Shown: positions 40,296 through 51,218 of the stretch, piece after piece | Numbering within the stretch: position 1 is the stretch's first letter | Layout of the letters: every line of letters starts with the position of its first letter | Assembly: GCA_013397865.1 (NCBI GenBank) | Contig: VZTI01004580.1 | Coordinates: 789,185-853,184 of the forward strand | Reading direction: 5' to 3' | Source of the DNA: Struthidea cinerea | Lineage: Eukaryota; Chordata; Aves; Passeriformes; Corcoracidae | DNA length: 64,000 nucleotides | Notes under the pieces: generated by a model | Seen by the model: the letters and a program-made list of their open reading frames with translations, nothing else | Told to the model about the DNA's origin: nothing | The model's database searches: none | Made by a program: the position numbers and the translations under genes

Positions 40296-40685
40296 TGTTG
40301 CTAAGGGCAGTTTAGCAGCTGCAGCCTTCCCTGGGAGCGCAGCGGGGCTTCCTAGGGCAGGACAGCCATTCTGTCCTCCCACAGTCCATTCCGGCCCCGC
40401 ACTCTTGCTCCCGCTAGCTGTCAGCCCTGCAACCCAGTGATTAGCAAAGGAGGTGAGAAGGGTCTCTCCATAGAGGTATTAGAAGATGTTTAATCGTTGC
40501 ATCTGGTCCATGCAGTCCCCAGAGGCAGAGAGCCCCGTGGCCCCAGTGCAGGGGGGTTTTGTCAGGTCGCAGGGGCGGTACATGGGCAGAGTTGGGGTAC
40601 AGGAAAAAATAGGGAGAGCCCGAGGGAGTGGCCAGAAATGGGGCAAGGGGAAAAGGTGGGGGAACAATGTAAAGCGAATCTCACA
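40296..40685 (-). mobile_element. Solo LTR, 390 bp, inserted in a CR1 element
   Basis: This GC-rich segment breaks a CR1 copy exactly between its CCACCCTCCGGG part and its ACCCTTTCCCTAATATCC part. It has TGT...ACA ends and is flanked by CCGGGC (40290-40295) and CTGGGC (40686-40691), a 6-bp target duplication with one C-to-T change at a CpG. Read on the minus strand it begins TGTGAGATTCGC and has ATTAAA before the 3' part, fitting LTR U3-R-U5 order. Six-base duplications are typical of ERVK-like (beta-retroviral) elements. Confidence 0.82.
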
Positions 40686-40691
40686 CTGGGC

Positions 40692-41010
40692 AAAAAAACC
40701 CTTTCCCTAATATCCAACCTAAACCTCTCCTTACACATCTTCAGGCCCTCCCCTGGGGTCCTGTCACTGTCACCACAGAGCAGAGATCAGTACCTGCCCC
40801 TCCTACTCCCCTCTCAAGGAAGCTGTAACTGCGATGAGGTCTCCCCTCAGTCTCCTCCAGCCTGAACAGACCAAGTGCCCTCAGCTGCTCCTCACACGGC
40901 TTCCCCTCAAGGCCCTTCACCATCTTTGTTGCCCTCTTTTCGATACTTTCTAATAGTTTAATGTCTTTCTTGTACTGTGGTGCCCAAAACTGATGCCAGG
41001 ACTCGAGGTG
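40692..41010 (-). mobile_element. CR1 LINE, second part (continuation beyond nested LTR)
   Basis: Continues the same CR1 copy: ACCCTTTCCCTAATATCC, CTCCTCCAGCCTGAACAGAC, GCTCCTCACACGGCTTCCCC and a final TGGTGCCCAAAACTGATGCC. The two parts together form about 510 bp of a 5'-truncated element. Confidence 0.9.
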
Positions 41011-43410
41011 AATATGTCATGCAATGTGTCAGTGCTTGCTTATGCATAAGCCTGGATTCATGTAAAGGATGCTTCCATATGGAGGAAGATTATATTGCAG
41101 CTACACTCCTTTTCTGAAAGAAACAGTTTTATGCCTTCCATTTGCTTTTGACAGCTAATGAGTCAAAGAATTGCTCAAACCTGCTTGACTTATGCTAAAA
41201 TAAAAAAGCCTTAAAAAGAACTGAGCACATATAGATCTCACCTCTGCCTAAACACCTTCTACTTGTTCAGGGAAAATGCAGAAATAGTTGACACACTCAG
41301 TAACAAAAGGTACAGTCTATTTTCAGTGTCAGACAGCCAGCAACCAGAACTAATCCTGTGGACATATACTATGCAATGCAGGCAGCAATTATTTCTTTCA
41401 GAAGCATCCAAGGAATACAAGTGCTATCCTGCTATTCATCCTCTCTAAAAACCATTGGTTGTGCTCACCTACTGGGATTTATCTTACCTCCTTTTCTCTT
41501 CAATGCCCACTTGGAGAAGGAAACCCAATCTATAGGTTTGTCTGTCAAGAACATACAGCTGATTCACCATTTGACTCCCCAAAGATGTAAACATTGCTAG
41601 CTGTAAAATGTCACAGTGCTTGGCAGAAATTAGTTACTGTGCAAAGAGCAGCAAACTTCTCCTGACCCTACGGAAGGTCTGACTGATCCAGAGAGTAAAG
41701 TACTTCAAAGAAGCAGCTGGAGCAAAACCTGTTTCTTTCACCAGAAACATCAGTGCCCTATTCATCAGAATCGACCACTGATTAAGCTTTGACAAGGAAG
41801 TCAAAGGAGGAAACACACATAAAAAGCCATTTCCCATCAAGGCACACATTTAAGAATAGTATTTGCAGCCAAAGCTGATTGCCTGTTGACAAAATTACAA
41901 AATAAATCTGGATTTTCCAAAATTAAGCCCATAATCCACTCAGTACAGAGGTGGAGTGCTATGATAGATGAGTAATGGCAGCAAAGGTGTTCAAAGGAAC
42001 TTGAGCCTGCATCAAAGCTTCATCCTATATCTCAGAGAAGTTAACACAAAATAACTCATGACCTTTGCAGGGCCTTAATAAAGGGTCCTTTTTTTTTTTT
42101 TGGAACAGAAGAGAAAAGAGGTGATTTCCCCTTTTTCCATAACACCAGAATCTGGTTGTAAATAAATGAGGCATGGGAGTGGTGGGGCTTCCTGTCCAGC
42201 TGCAGAGGTAGCTCTGCCCTGTGATCAAAGTGGCAGAGTCCAGCTGTGATGAACTGAAGTATGGCTCCGTGGAACTGCTTCCAGATTGACAGTGGTGTGA
42301 TAGATCAGCACCGGAACTTTCTTTCAGGACCATCAGGTGCCATTTATATGTCTCAATGTATTCCTTCCTATCATTAAAGTTAGAATCTCTCTACCCAAAA
42401 GTCACTGCTTTGCTAAATTGCTGTCCAGGGAAGTTCCTTCTCCATTTGCCCAGGATGGGTGTTCCTGCTGTTTAGTTGGCCACAGCAGCCAACACCAACA
42501 CTACCCATTTTCTTTCATTTTCCACATCACAATAATGCTGCTGAGTCTTTTTATGGACCTTTCCAAAGCTTTAGCACCATTGCAATATGACACAGTATCA
42601 TCAAAGAAGTAAATAAAAAACATGGTAGTACAAACTGAAGGACCTCCCTTAATCCAAAGAATAAATATTTTCTGAGGAAAACGTCAATGTTTAAACAGAG
42701 AGAGTGTTTCAGTGACTGAGACACCACACAAATCAGCTTTACAAGCCCTGTGACAGATGCAAATTGACGTTAAATATCTGGTGGCAAAGAGCGAGAAAGA
42801 TGACAAGCTCTTTTACTTGGGAACTTGAGCTATGAGTAATTACATGCCTGAGACACATTTTAAGAAGGTAACTGACTGTGCCCAGCCAGCATCTTGCTGA
42901 TCACCCTTTCTGGTTCAACATCCATAAGCAAAGAGACACATCCATTGTTCTTAAGGAGACATCTGGAGTTAGTTAGTCATTTAGTTTCATAGTATTCTTT
43001 TGATGGTACAAAATTCATAAATATCTTTAAAACACTCTTTCCCATCATAATGATCATTGTACTTCCAAAAGATGACAGAGCAAGGAAACAAACAAACAAA
43101 CAACAAAAGAGAGTTCACAAAGGCACTTAACTGCACCATAGATACTTCTCCACATAGGGACCCCTGAGGACACTAATTTGTACCACTGTGAAGAATTTTC
43201 GTGATTTGTTGTTTTGGCCACTACAGCCAAAGAGATTCCAAGAAGCCTTTAAAAATAAAGATTTTGACAGCTCTCTGCTTATCAGGAGGCATTCAGGACT
43301 TATCAGCTCACCAGAAGAGGAAAGCTGGCAAAAAGCACCATTCTTTTCCCATCTACTTCAACACCTAGAACACCGCAGGCATTTTTAAAAAGCAGTGCAA
43401 TGTTTCAGAC

Positions 43411-43449
43411 AAAAAAAAAAAAANAAAAAAAAAAAAAAAAAAAAAAAAA
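43411..43449. repeat. Poly-A tract with one N
   Basis: A 39-base A run containing an N at 43424. It could be a retroposon tail, but no source gene was recognised upstream, and the N suggests homopolymer sequencing trouble. Confidence 0.9.
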
Positions 43450-44024
43450 GCAACGTTAAATACCCATCTTCTTAATAATAATTTGATTTCAGCTTGCAGA
43501 AAAATTACTTGAAATAATCTAGTCTCTTTCATGTAATTAGGGCAATTATCAAAATAACGTCACTTACTGGTAGCATACTTCAGTTACTTAGAAAAATACT
43601 TCAGTTACTCATGTTTATACAGAAGGAAGATCCTAGAGAGAAGTAGATGCAGGTTATCTTTTAAAGGGAGAAATACAGGAAGACCTTCCAAGAAAGATTC
43701 AAGACCCAGTTGTCTACATCATCTAAAGAAACGCAAGGCAGCCAACGAGCCCAGTTTCCCCAGGTGGGGAAGCAGAGCCGGGAGCCGCTGAACTCGGGAT
43801 TCACAGCTGCTGCTGCAGAACTGTCTCTGCTGCCTTGTCCCTTTCCCCACCTGCTGGTCACGCTGGAAAGCAGCACAGCATCAACGTACTCTGTAATAGG
43901 AAAATACCCAATTCAAGAGATTCTGTACTCACACCCAGGTACTTCCACGGGCCACTAAGAAAATTGTCCTGCTATTTTTCTACTGTTAAAATTGAGATTA
44001 GAATCCCTGATGAGACATTCCAGT

Positions 44025-44050
44025 AAAAAAAAAAAAAAAAAAGAAAAAAA
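44025..44050. repeat. Poly-A rich tract
   Basis: An 18-base A run, one G and seven A. No adjoining retroposon body was recognised. Confidence 0.9.
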
Positions 44051-44195
44051 TAGAACAAAGGAAAAAGTGCAAAATACCTGATCATTAAATCTTTTCAGAA
44101 AAGAGAAGACTTCTTTCCCTATCTGCTTTGATTCCAGATACAAGAAGGACTACGGCTGCCGGGCTAAACTCAGTAGTTATGTTCACAACACTGTC

Positions 44196-44225
44196 AGATC
44201 ATAGCTGATCATAGCAGATCATAAC
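44196..44225. repeat. Three tandem 10-bp units of AGATCATAGC type
   Basis: AGATCATAGC, TGATCATAGC and AGATCATAAC follow each other directly, with a decayed fourth unit (AGGTGATGTG). Each unit contains the ATCAT core. Confidence 0.85.
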
Positions 44226-47200
44226 AGGTGATGTGTTCACTATCGGATTCAAAGTCGCTGAAATAATCTGCCAAAACAAACATTAAATAAAAACAAAACA
44301 AAAACTCCAAACAAATAAACAAAAAACAAAAACTAACCTAAAATTATTATGTCTATACTGTCCCATAGCATAACAGAGAGAAGGATAACAATGTCTGTAC
44401 CAGATGGATTTCCTCACAATGCACCAAAGGCCAGTGAAGATACACTATGGTGGTGAAAGTAAAAGAATTGCTCCTAGGAAGGCTACACAGTCAAAGGAAA
44501 GAAAAACGCATGATGTACTGACAAAAGACAGACAACTTGAAAAATCTCTGCTCTCTCAATATTTTGTACATCAGAAAAGGGCAAGCAATTTTCCCTTCCT
44601 CTCCCAGCTCCATTTTTTAACACTGGATTAAAAACTACTAATGCGGAACAAAAAGGAAAAGCAAAGCAAAAAGGCTCTAATCTCACAGCAGCTGTATCTA
44701 TGTGTACACCCCACTCATAATATAAATTAACAGTGAGTGCACTTTCCTTATTGCTACTACAGCGAACCAAACACCAAAGTATTCAAAATTCAGGGCAGGC
44801 TTTCCAGGAGAAGCCTGTTTGGATTTTGTGTGCAGTGTCTGGCCAGCTGTCAGACAACAAGACTGACTGGCAGCTTGAACGAGGGTGTTCTCACAGTGTG
44901 GCAGATGCATCCAGCTTCAGCAGCCAAGCGCTGCTCCGTGGGCATCCATCCAAGCACCCCCTACCTGAGAAAGGCTGGATACACAGCTGTGAGCCAAGCA
45001 CAGGGGGGGCTCAGAGAAATTAATGCAGGTGGATCCACTGGTCTCTGAACAAAAATTTGCCATGACACTCCTGCCACAAAGGCAACCGAAGCTACTGTCA
45101 CCTATTTAGAGCTGTTACAGTAAAATTGCAGAGGGAAGAGAGGAGCTGTGTTGCCATTGCTAAGCAGTTTTCATCTAGTAGTATTGTAATAGCACCCAGT
45201 TAGAACTGGCCTAAAGCAGTTTTTATGAGATGGTAAATGAGCACTAACACATGCACCCAGGTTCAAATAACAGCGTTCACTGAAACCTGCTCCCAGAATG
45301 CAAAGCCCAGCCATGAAATCACTGCCATGTAAACACAGTGCTGCTGCACCAGGCTCCCACAAGAGAAGTGTGCCAATGCCTCAGAGAAAAATCGTAAGAT
45401 GCTACTCACAGTTCCAGCACAACACAACAGCAGAAAATCTTGATTGTGAAAACTATTCCTTGTAGTAATGCATCAGCATTACACTCTGTGTGAATTACCA
45501 ATTAACTGCAAATTTTTAATGAAAATACACTTTCAGTGATACAAACAGAAATAACCAGCAATAACAAAACATATTGTCTGACATCAGTTGATGCCAAGAG
45601 TTTTGACATTTTAGTGAGCACCTGCCTCAGTATTTGTTTTAGCTGTCCCTTGGTAGGATGGCTAGATTTTATATTTCATCTCTGCTGATTCTCAAATATC
45701 TACCATTACTATGTCCTAAGGAAAGCTATTGATTGCTCACTCTTGCCTATTTTATATAAATAAAGCTAGATTCCAGCTCATAAAAACATGGCAAGATCTC
45801 CAAAGATAAAGAGTTAAGGGGGATGTATCTTACCAGGCTTGAGAGTTGAGCCTGTGTTGAGTTGAACCTCAAGAAGTTCAACAAGCACAAACTATTCAAA
45901 CTATCATATAAAACTTTAAATCTGAACAAACAAGCCCCAAAACCTGTAAGAAGCAGCCTAATTTTATAACAAAGCATATCTAGAAATTGCTCTAAATCTG
46001 GGCAAGTAATTGAAGTACTGACAGTAATATTGTAAACAGATAATCCAAATAATACACAGAAAATTTTCTGGTTTGAGACGTATAAAAAAATCAACTGTTC
46101 TGAGGCTATACGTATATATTCCATAAGTCTTGCAATTTGCTGTTAGTTTAGGGATGAGCAAATACAATCCTTTACTGATGTTTAAGGGAGAAGGCAAACA
46201 CATATTTCTTTGTTATTTAATTTAGAATATTTCTACAGATGAAACGGTAGCTAATCTACAGATGGAAAGACAGAATTTTTGATTGCAATCTGACACCTAA
46301 CTTCTCTTTATACTCTCACTCGCATCAGATATCTACACAGCAAGTATTTAGCCTCTATAAAACAGGCTTCAAATAAAGCTAAATTAACTAATGATGGTAA
46401 ATAGTGATGGTAAAAAACTAAGGTGTATAATGACAGCATCACATGAACAATTGAGATTTTATGCTTGAATTCCTTGTGGATCAAGAACTTTTTTATCAAG
46501 ATGAGCTGATTCTTACTCCACATAGTATTTTGTCCATTGCCAAAGCTTGATTAATGCCATTTCAAGGCTGTGGATCACATAGGAAGCAACAAGATAGAGA
46601 ATTTACATAAAATAGAGCCATTTTATGCCTTCACCAGTTACCTTCACATACAAATGTGGAATTACATAAGGTTGGCATTTGGATGCAAAAATGTTCTCTT
46701 ACCACTTCTGCAAACAACAGGGAAGTTTCTGTAATTCCAGATTTGCTGGCTGGCTTGCCACCTGCAGGGATGCCACACGTGGAGGGGAACAGCCATCACA
46801 CATCTGTGACAGAGCTGAATGCTGGTGAGTTCAGAAACAAAGCCTATACAGAGGAGACAGTGTGCTCAAGTAACAGTAGCTACTCTAATTATCATAGCAT
46901 TGCACAAATAATAAAAAAAAAAGTAGTTTTAAAACTAATTAACTAGTCTTATCATGTGTATATTTGCAACTTCAATGAGTCAAGCACATATTTCATTCCC
47001 CTTTTATTGGAAAGGAGGAAAAAAAAAACTCAAAACCAACCTTCTTCCAGCTTCTTAACCCTGACTTTGTCCAAGCCCACCTAAAAGGCTCCACAGGTGA
47101 ACTCAGGAAATCACTCTTTTCAAGTCAAACACATCCTATCCAAAGGTGACTTATCACGGTAGACACCAATGACTGGAAAATAATTGAAAGTCTGTTTTTT

Positions 47201-48459
47201 GTCTTAGCACCATTTGAAAATAAACTCTATCTGGAGACAGCATGAACTTAATTTTACAGGGGCCTCCTCCTCATCAAACATACCCATATGTTTACCACAA
47301 TAAATAAGCATCTTGAGGAACTCTTCTTACTCTGCACATAGTCAAACAAAGGCTAACTCAGGCAACATCATCCTTTGATTAAATGGAAGTTCATACAATT
47401 TCCTGGCTTTTCTCAACTCTTGCCCTCTCAATTAGCAAAACATTTTCCTGATTCTTACAAGAGTAACTACTTTATGAGCTGTGTTCCCTTTCAGTGCTGT
47501 CCTGCTTCATGGGAGTTGCCGTTTCCCTGACTTATTCTATTCTTGCCCTTAGTCCAATGACCTTCACTGAACTACATCCAACATGCCCCTTAGTAGGGCA
47601 ATTCACCTCAGGGCACTTTTTTTTTTGAAATGTGCAAATTCTGTACTGTCTGTAACACAGCACTGATTAGAGCTGAACTCAGCATGTGATACACAACACA
47701 ACACTGGAGACCAGAGCCACGGGAAAGGCTCAGAGCCCACCACAGCTCCTGGCAGTGGTAGGCCAGGTACCTGTACTGCTTAGCATATTGGACAATGTGG
47801 TACATGATCCATGAGCAAGATGCTGCTGCAATTATCAGGGTCAATGTGATCTAGCAAGTGCTGCTTCTTTCAGGATCAGAAGCAAAAGGTAAAGGAAAAA
47901 AGAAGAACATGCAACATCAGTGAGTTCTTCTCTCCCATCCTGCCAATAGATTTAGACCCTGTTTCATCTTCATGCAATGGACTGCATCCTGTTGCTCAAA
48001 GTTAGGGTGCAAGAAAAATGGCTTTGGAACTGTTTTGAAAAATGTTTCCAGTGTCATCTTTCATTTTTCCTCTGCTTTGTATTCAATTATTTCCTTCATT
48101 TCTTGTTCAGATTCCCGGAGCTTTTACAAAGTTCTCACATAGTTTATTGACTCTTACCCCTAGATCTCCCCTGCAATCACTTTCTGTGTCACTGCTCCCA
48201 CCTCTACATTTCTTCTTTAGTAACTTTTTTCTGTAATTTTAATCTTGCCCTTTCTTCAGTAGATTTTGGAATCAAAGTCTTGTCTCAGTAGATCAGAGCA
48301 GAGTTTCCACACTATTGATGTACAAACTGGGCCAGAAAACAATTCCTTGTCACAAACCTTATACAGCACATATTGAACTTTACAAGTATTTAACAGGTAA
48401 GAACTGTGACACCAGTTCAATTATTGTCGGTGTGTAATAATTAGGTTCACTGGTAAGTT

Positions 48460-48905
48460 CACAGAATCATAGAATTTGTTTAGATTCGACAAGAACTTTA
48501 AGATCATTGAGTTCAACCATCTACCCAGCACCGCCAAGCTCACCACAAAACCCTGTCCCTAGATGCCACGCCTACTTGTCTTTTAAACACCTCCAGGGAT
48601 GATGGAGTGATTCCACCCTTTCCCTGGGCAGCCTGCTCCAATGCTTGACAAGTCCTTTGGTGAAGAAATTTTTCATAATATCAAATCTAAACCTACCCTG
48701 GTGCAACTTGAGGCTATTTTCCTTTAACCTGTCACTTATTACTTCAGAGAAGAGACTGAACCCCACCCGGCTACAAGCTCCTTTCAAGTTGTAGAGAGTA
48801 ATAAGGTCCCCCTGAGCCTCCTTTTCTTCAGGCTAAAAAGCCCCAGTTCCCTGAGTTGCTCCTCCATAGGACATGTTCTCTAGACCCTTCACCAGCTTCA
48901 TTATT
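48460..48905 (-). mobile_element. CR1 LINE 3' fragment
   Basis: Begins with CACAGAATCATAGAATTTG and runs through CR1 blocks such as CACCTCCAGGGATGATGGAG, CCCTGGGCAGCCTGCTCCAA and AGTTGCTCCTCCATAGGAC. It is a 5'-truncated copy with its 3' end at the left. Confidence 0.92.
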
Positions 48906-49091
48906 CTTCTTAGGATGTGCATTTAACTTTAAAAGTTAAACCTTTTAAAGAAAATAATAGTCTACCAAAGACAATCATAACCTGCTCAAGGTGCTAAAAG
49001 TTCCTTTGTTATCTGATACACAGAAACCCCATCATCCCAATATTATTAAACACATTTTCTACTTTTTCACCTTACTTTGAAAACAAAAAAA

Positions 49092-49220
49092 GGAAAGGCC
49101 AGGTTGGATGAGGCTTTGAACAACCTGATCTAGTGGAAGGTGTCCCTGCCCATGGCAGGGGAGTTGGAACTAGATGATCTTCAAGGGTGCTTCCAACACA
49201 ACTCATTCTATGAATCTATG
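49092..49220 (+). mobile_element. CR1 LINE 3' end with ATTCTATG tail
   Basis: Contains GGCCAGGTTGGATGAGGC, CCCTGCCCATGGCAGGGGAG and the tail ATTCTATGAATCTATG. It is the last ~130 bp of a CR1 in plus orientation, with the LTR at 49221-49820 inserted into its tail. Confidence 0.9.
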
Positions 49221-49820
49221 TGTTCTAGTTTGAAAACAAACCAGTGGGAGGCACCAAGTCAGAATAACAATTTAATAGGGAAATAATAATAATAATGATT
49301 TAAAAAAAAAGGTAAAGGCAGAAAAAACCAGTGGGTTAAACTGACAGAGTCAGGATACAACCTGACACCCTGTTGATCAGGGTGGCAATAGCAGTCCAGT
49401 ACGATGGTGGCTGCAGTCCTCCTGAAGTGGTGGATGTGGCTCTGTTGAAGCGGTGGTCCGGTCGAAGGGTCTGCTCTTCCTCAGAAGGTCCAGTGGTGGC
49501 TATGTAGCTCCTGTCCTCTGGGAAATCCAGTGGAAAGGGTGTCTGTGGTGTCCAGAGTCTCAGATTATACGCAGGATGGAATGCTTGGTTCCTCCTTCTG
49601 GGTGGAGCATCCCACAATGGGATGATGAGTCATGAGGCCAGGTGTTGATGGGCTCATTAACAGAAGAGAGTCCGGGGGGAGTTATCTCTGTGTCATGTGG
49701 CAAGGCATTGATGGGCCATTAGCAGAAAGATAGACTGGAGGGAGGAGGCCAGGAAACACTGCCCCACCTGGTTTTAACAACTCATGAGAATGGTAATAGA
49801 ATATACTGCAACCCAGGACA
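49221..49820 (-). mobile_element. Intact solo LTR, 600 bp, inserted in a CR1 tail, 5-bp TSD
   Basis: The ends are TGTTCTAG and CCAGGACA, and the flanks are perfect CTATG direct repeats (49216-49220 and 49821-49825). On the minus strand it begins TGTCCTGGGTTGCAGT and contains CCCTATTAAATTG near the 3' end, a pattern I recognise from avian ERVL LTRs, so the LTR reads in the minus direction. No coding remnant of a provirus is attached. The target is the ATTCTATG tail of a CR1 copy. Confidence 0.9.
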
Positions 49821-50133
49821 CTATGACAGTGTGCCCTACAAACCCATAAAAACCTACATCTATATCTGAAGCCTTCCACAATAATTTCCCAGAAAGTTGC
49901 TCTTGCAAACTAATTACTTTGAATCAATATAAAAAGCAAGGAAAGGACTAGGAAAGGTATTATATAGCATTTCTGCATAGTAACATGGAAAGGAAGCTGT
50001 CTGGCCAGGAAAGAGTGAAATCTCTCTCATTTCTTACTCCCAAGAGCCACTATGAGTCATAGGAAACCATAAATCTACATAAAGCTGTAGAGGAACACAT
50101 TCAGTGCAGGTAGCAAGGTGAGCACCTGCCATG

Positions 50134-50414
50134 TGAGCTGCATGTTGAGCACTGGGTGGTGGCAGCCCCAGAGGCTGGGGCAGGCAGGGGGCTGAGAAAT
50201 GCCACCCTTGCATAGGAAAGGACCTGGGGACCTGTGGCACCACCGGAGACTCAGAGACGAGGCAGGAGACAAGGACCCCCAGACTTTGTGTGCGGAGCCT
50301 GTGAGGGTATAAAAGCCATAGGGTTCCTTTGTTCAAGGTCCGTCATCAGAGGCAGCAGCTCGAGCTGTTAGTTTGTTGTTGCACCAAGTTTAAATTATTT
50401 TAAGGACTGAGACA
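50134..50414 (+). mobile_element. Possible short LTR or promoter-like element with a TATA box
   Basis: A GC-rich island just past the TRMT44 3' end contains TATAAAA at 50308-50314, a GAGGCAGCAGCTCGAGCTG stretch downstream, and an A/T-rich polyadenylation-like segment (50388-50400). This order looks like an LTR. If it spans TGAGCTG...TGAGACA, the flanks share CATG (50130-50133 and 50415-50418), which could be chance. It may also extend to about 50640, where similar composition continues. The identity is not secure. Confidence 0.4.
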
Positions 50415-50985
50415 CATGAGATTGTGCTATGGGAATCCTGGGCATAGGGAGTAAAGGAACCTTGTCTGACTGTGTGAGTGTGGGGTGTGCAGGGAACCAT
50501 GGGCTCACTGGAGCTGCCTGCTGTGAAGGGGCTCCAGTCCCAGCTCAGGTGCTGTGGGTGTGGCTGCCAGAGTGGCACCTGGATGGATGGCTGGACAGAG
50601 AAGTTTCCCTGACACTCCTTGAAAATGTGAAACAAAACAGGTTAATTTCCTGGGTTTGAAAATGCTGCATCGTGTACTTTTGATCTGATTAGAGATCATG
50701 AGGAGTTTCGCAGGAAATTAAGTTTTTAAACTTTTCTACATATACAATGCATGCTAGACAAGCCATAACAAATCCAAAAATATATACATACTTTACCTAT
50801 TCCCGGTTAATAAAAAAATAAAGAATAGGAAATACAGGAGAACTTGTAAACTAACTGCAAAACAAGATGCACAGAAATGAGGAAAATCCCTCCATATTGT
50901 ACAGATGCTCATGCACTAGGCAGTCCCACAGTCAATCAGAGATTCTGTTATGTACACAAGCCTAAACACAAGTGGCAACACTTTA
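50415..50985. other. Sequence just downstream of TRMT44 stop
   Basis: Positions 50415-50640 are GC-richer and may belong to the LTR-like element. Positions 50700-50985 are AT-rich without a clear further minus-strand AATAAA. Confidence 0.5.
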
Positions 50986-50987
50986 TT
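50982..50987 (-). terminator. Candidate polyadenylation signal AATAAA overlapping the TRMT44 stop
   Basis: On the minus strand the sequence reads CAG-TAA-TAA-AG, so AATAAA begins with the last two bases of the stop codon. The next 30 bases (50981-50951) are GT-rich (TGTGTTTAGG, CTTGTGTAC), as expected of a downstream element. If used, the 3' UTR would be only about 10-20 nt. No other AATAAA was noticed on the minus strand down to about 50400. Use of the site is inferred. Confidence 0.5.
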
Positions 50988-51218
50988 ACTGTATATGTTT
51001 TTTCTTTTTAATTATCTGAGACTGCCTTAGCTCCTCAGTCCCATGAGCATATGGGCAAGCTTCAGAAGGTAAAGAACAACCATCAGGATGATGAATAAAA
51101 AACCAACAGAGGCGTGTTTTAAATGCTTCGGCTGAAAGGCGTCGTTTCACTTCAGGTTTAGTTTTACTTGGTGGTTTCTCTTTTCTCCAGTCACGAATAT
51201 GAACTCTCCCATTTAGAA
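50986..51218 (-). CDS. TRMT44: TRMT44 last coding exon, C3H1 zinc finger and stop
   Basis: This 233-nt exon completes the Val codon and encodes VLNGRVHIRDWRKEKP, then a C3H1 finger with spacing C-x9-C-x6-C-x3-H (LCWFFIHHPDGC ... CPYAH). It ends in a lysine-rich tail, KKKKHIQ, and TAA. The finger matches the C-terminal C3H1 domain of human TRMT44. The stop is followed directly by a second TAA. Confidence 0.95.

Larger units (their letters stand above)
41011..48459. other. Gene-free unique sequence with A-rich tracts
   Basis: Contains poly-A runs at 43411 and 44025, AAAC-type simple repeats near 43089 and 44283-44337, the 10-bp tandem repeat at 44196 and a short ATACTTCAGTTACT duplication near 43575-43610. 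No exon recognised. Confidence 0.5.

Noticed and set aside
40051..40440. 129-codon plus-strand open frame
   Set aside because: It runs antisense through a CR1 and into the nested LTR, so it is repeat-derived.
45747..46124. 125-codon minus-strand open frame with membrane-like segments
   Set aside because: AT-rich sequence gives Leu/Ile/Phe-rich translations, and there is no recognisable motif.
47608..47844. 78-codon minus-strand open frame with Trp/Tyr-rich segment
   Set aside because: It looks slightly protein-like, but I could not link it to any family or find neighbouring exons. A protein search would decide.
49336..49617. 93-codon minus-strand open frame
   Set aside because: It lies entirely within the solo LTR at 49221-49820, and LTRs of this type do not encode protein.
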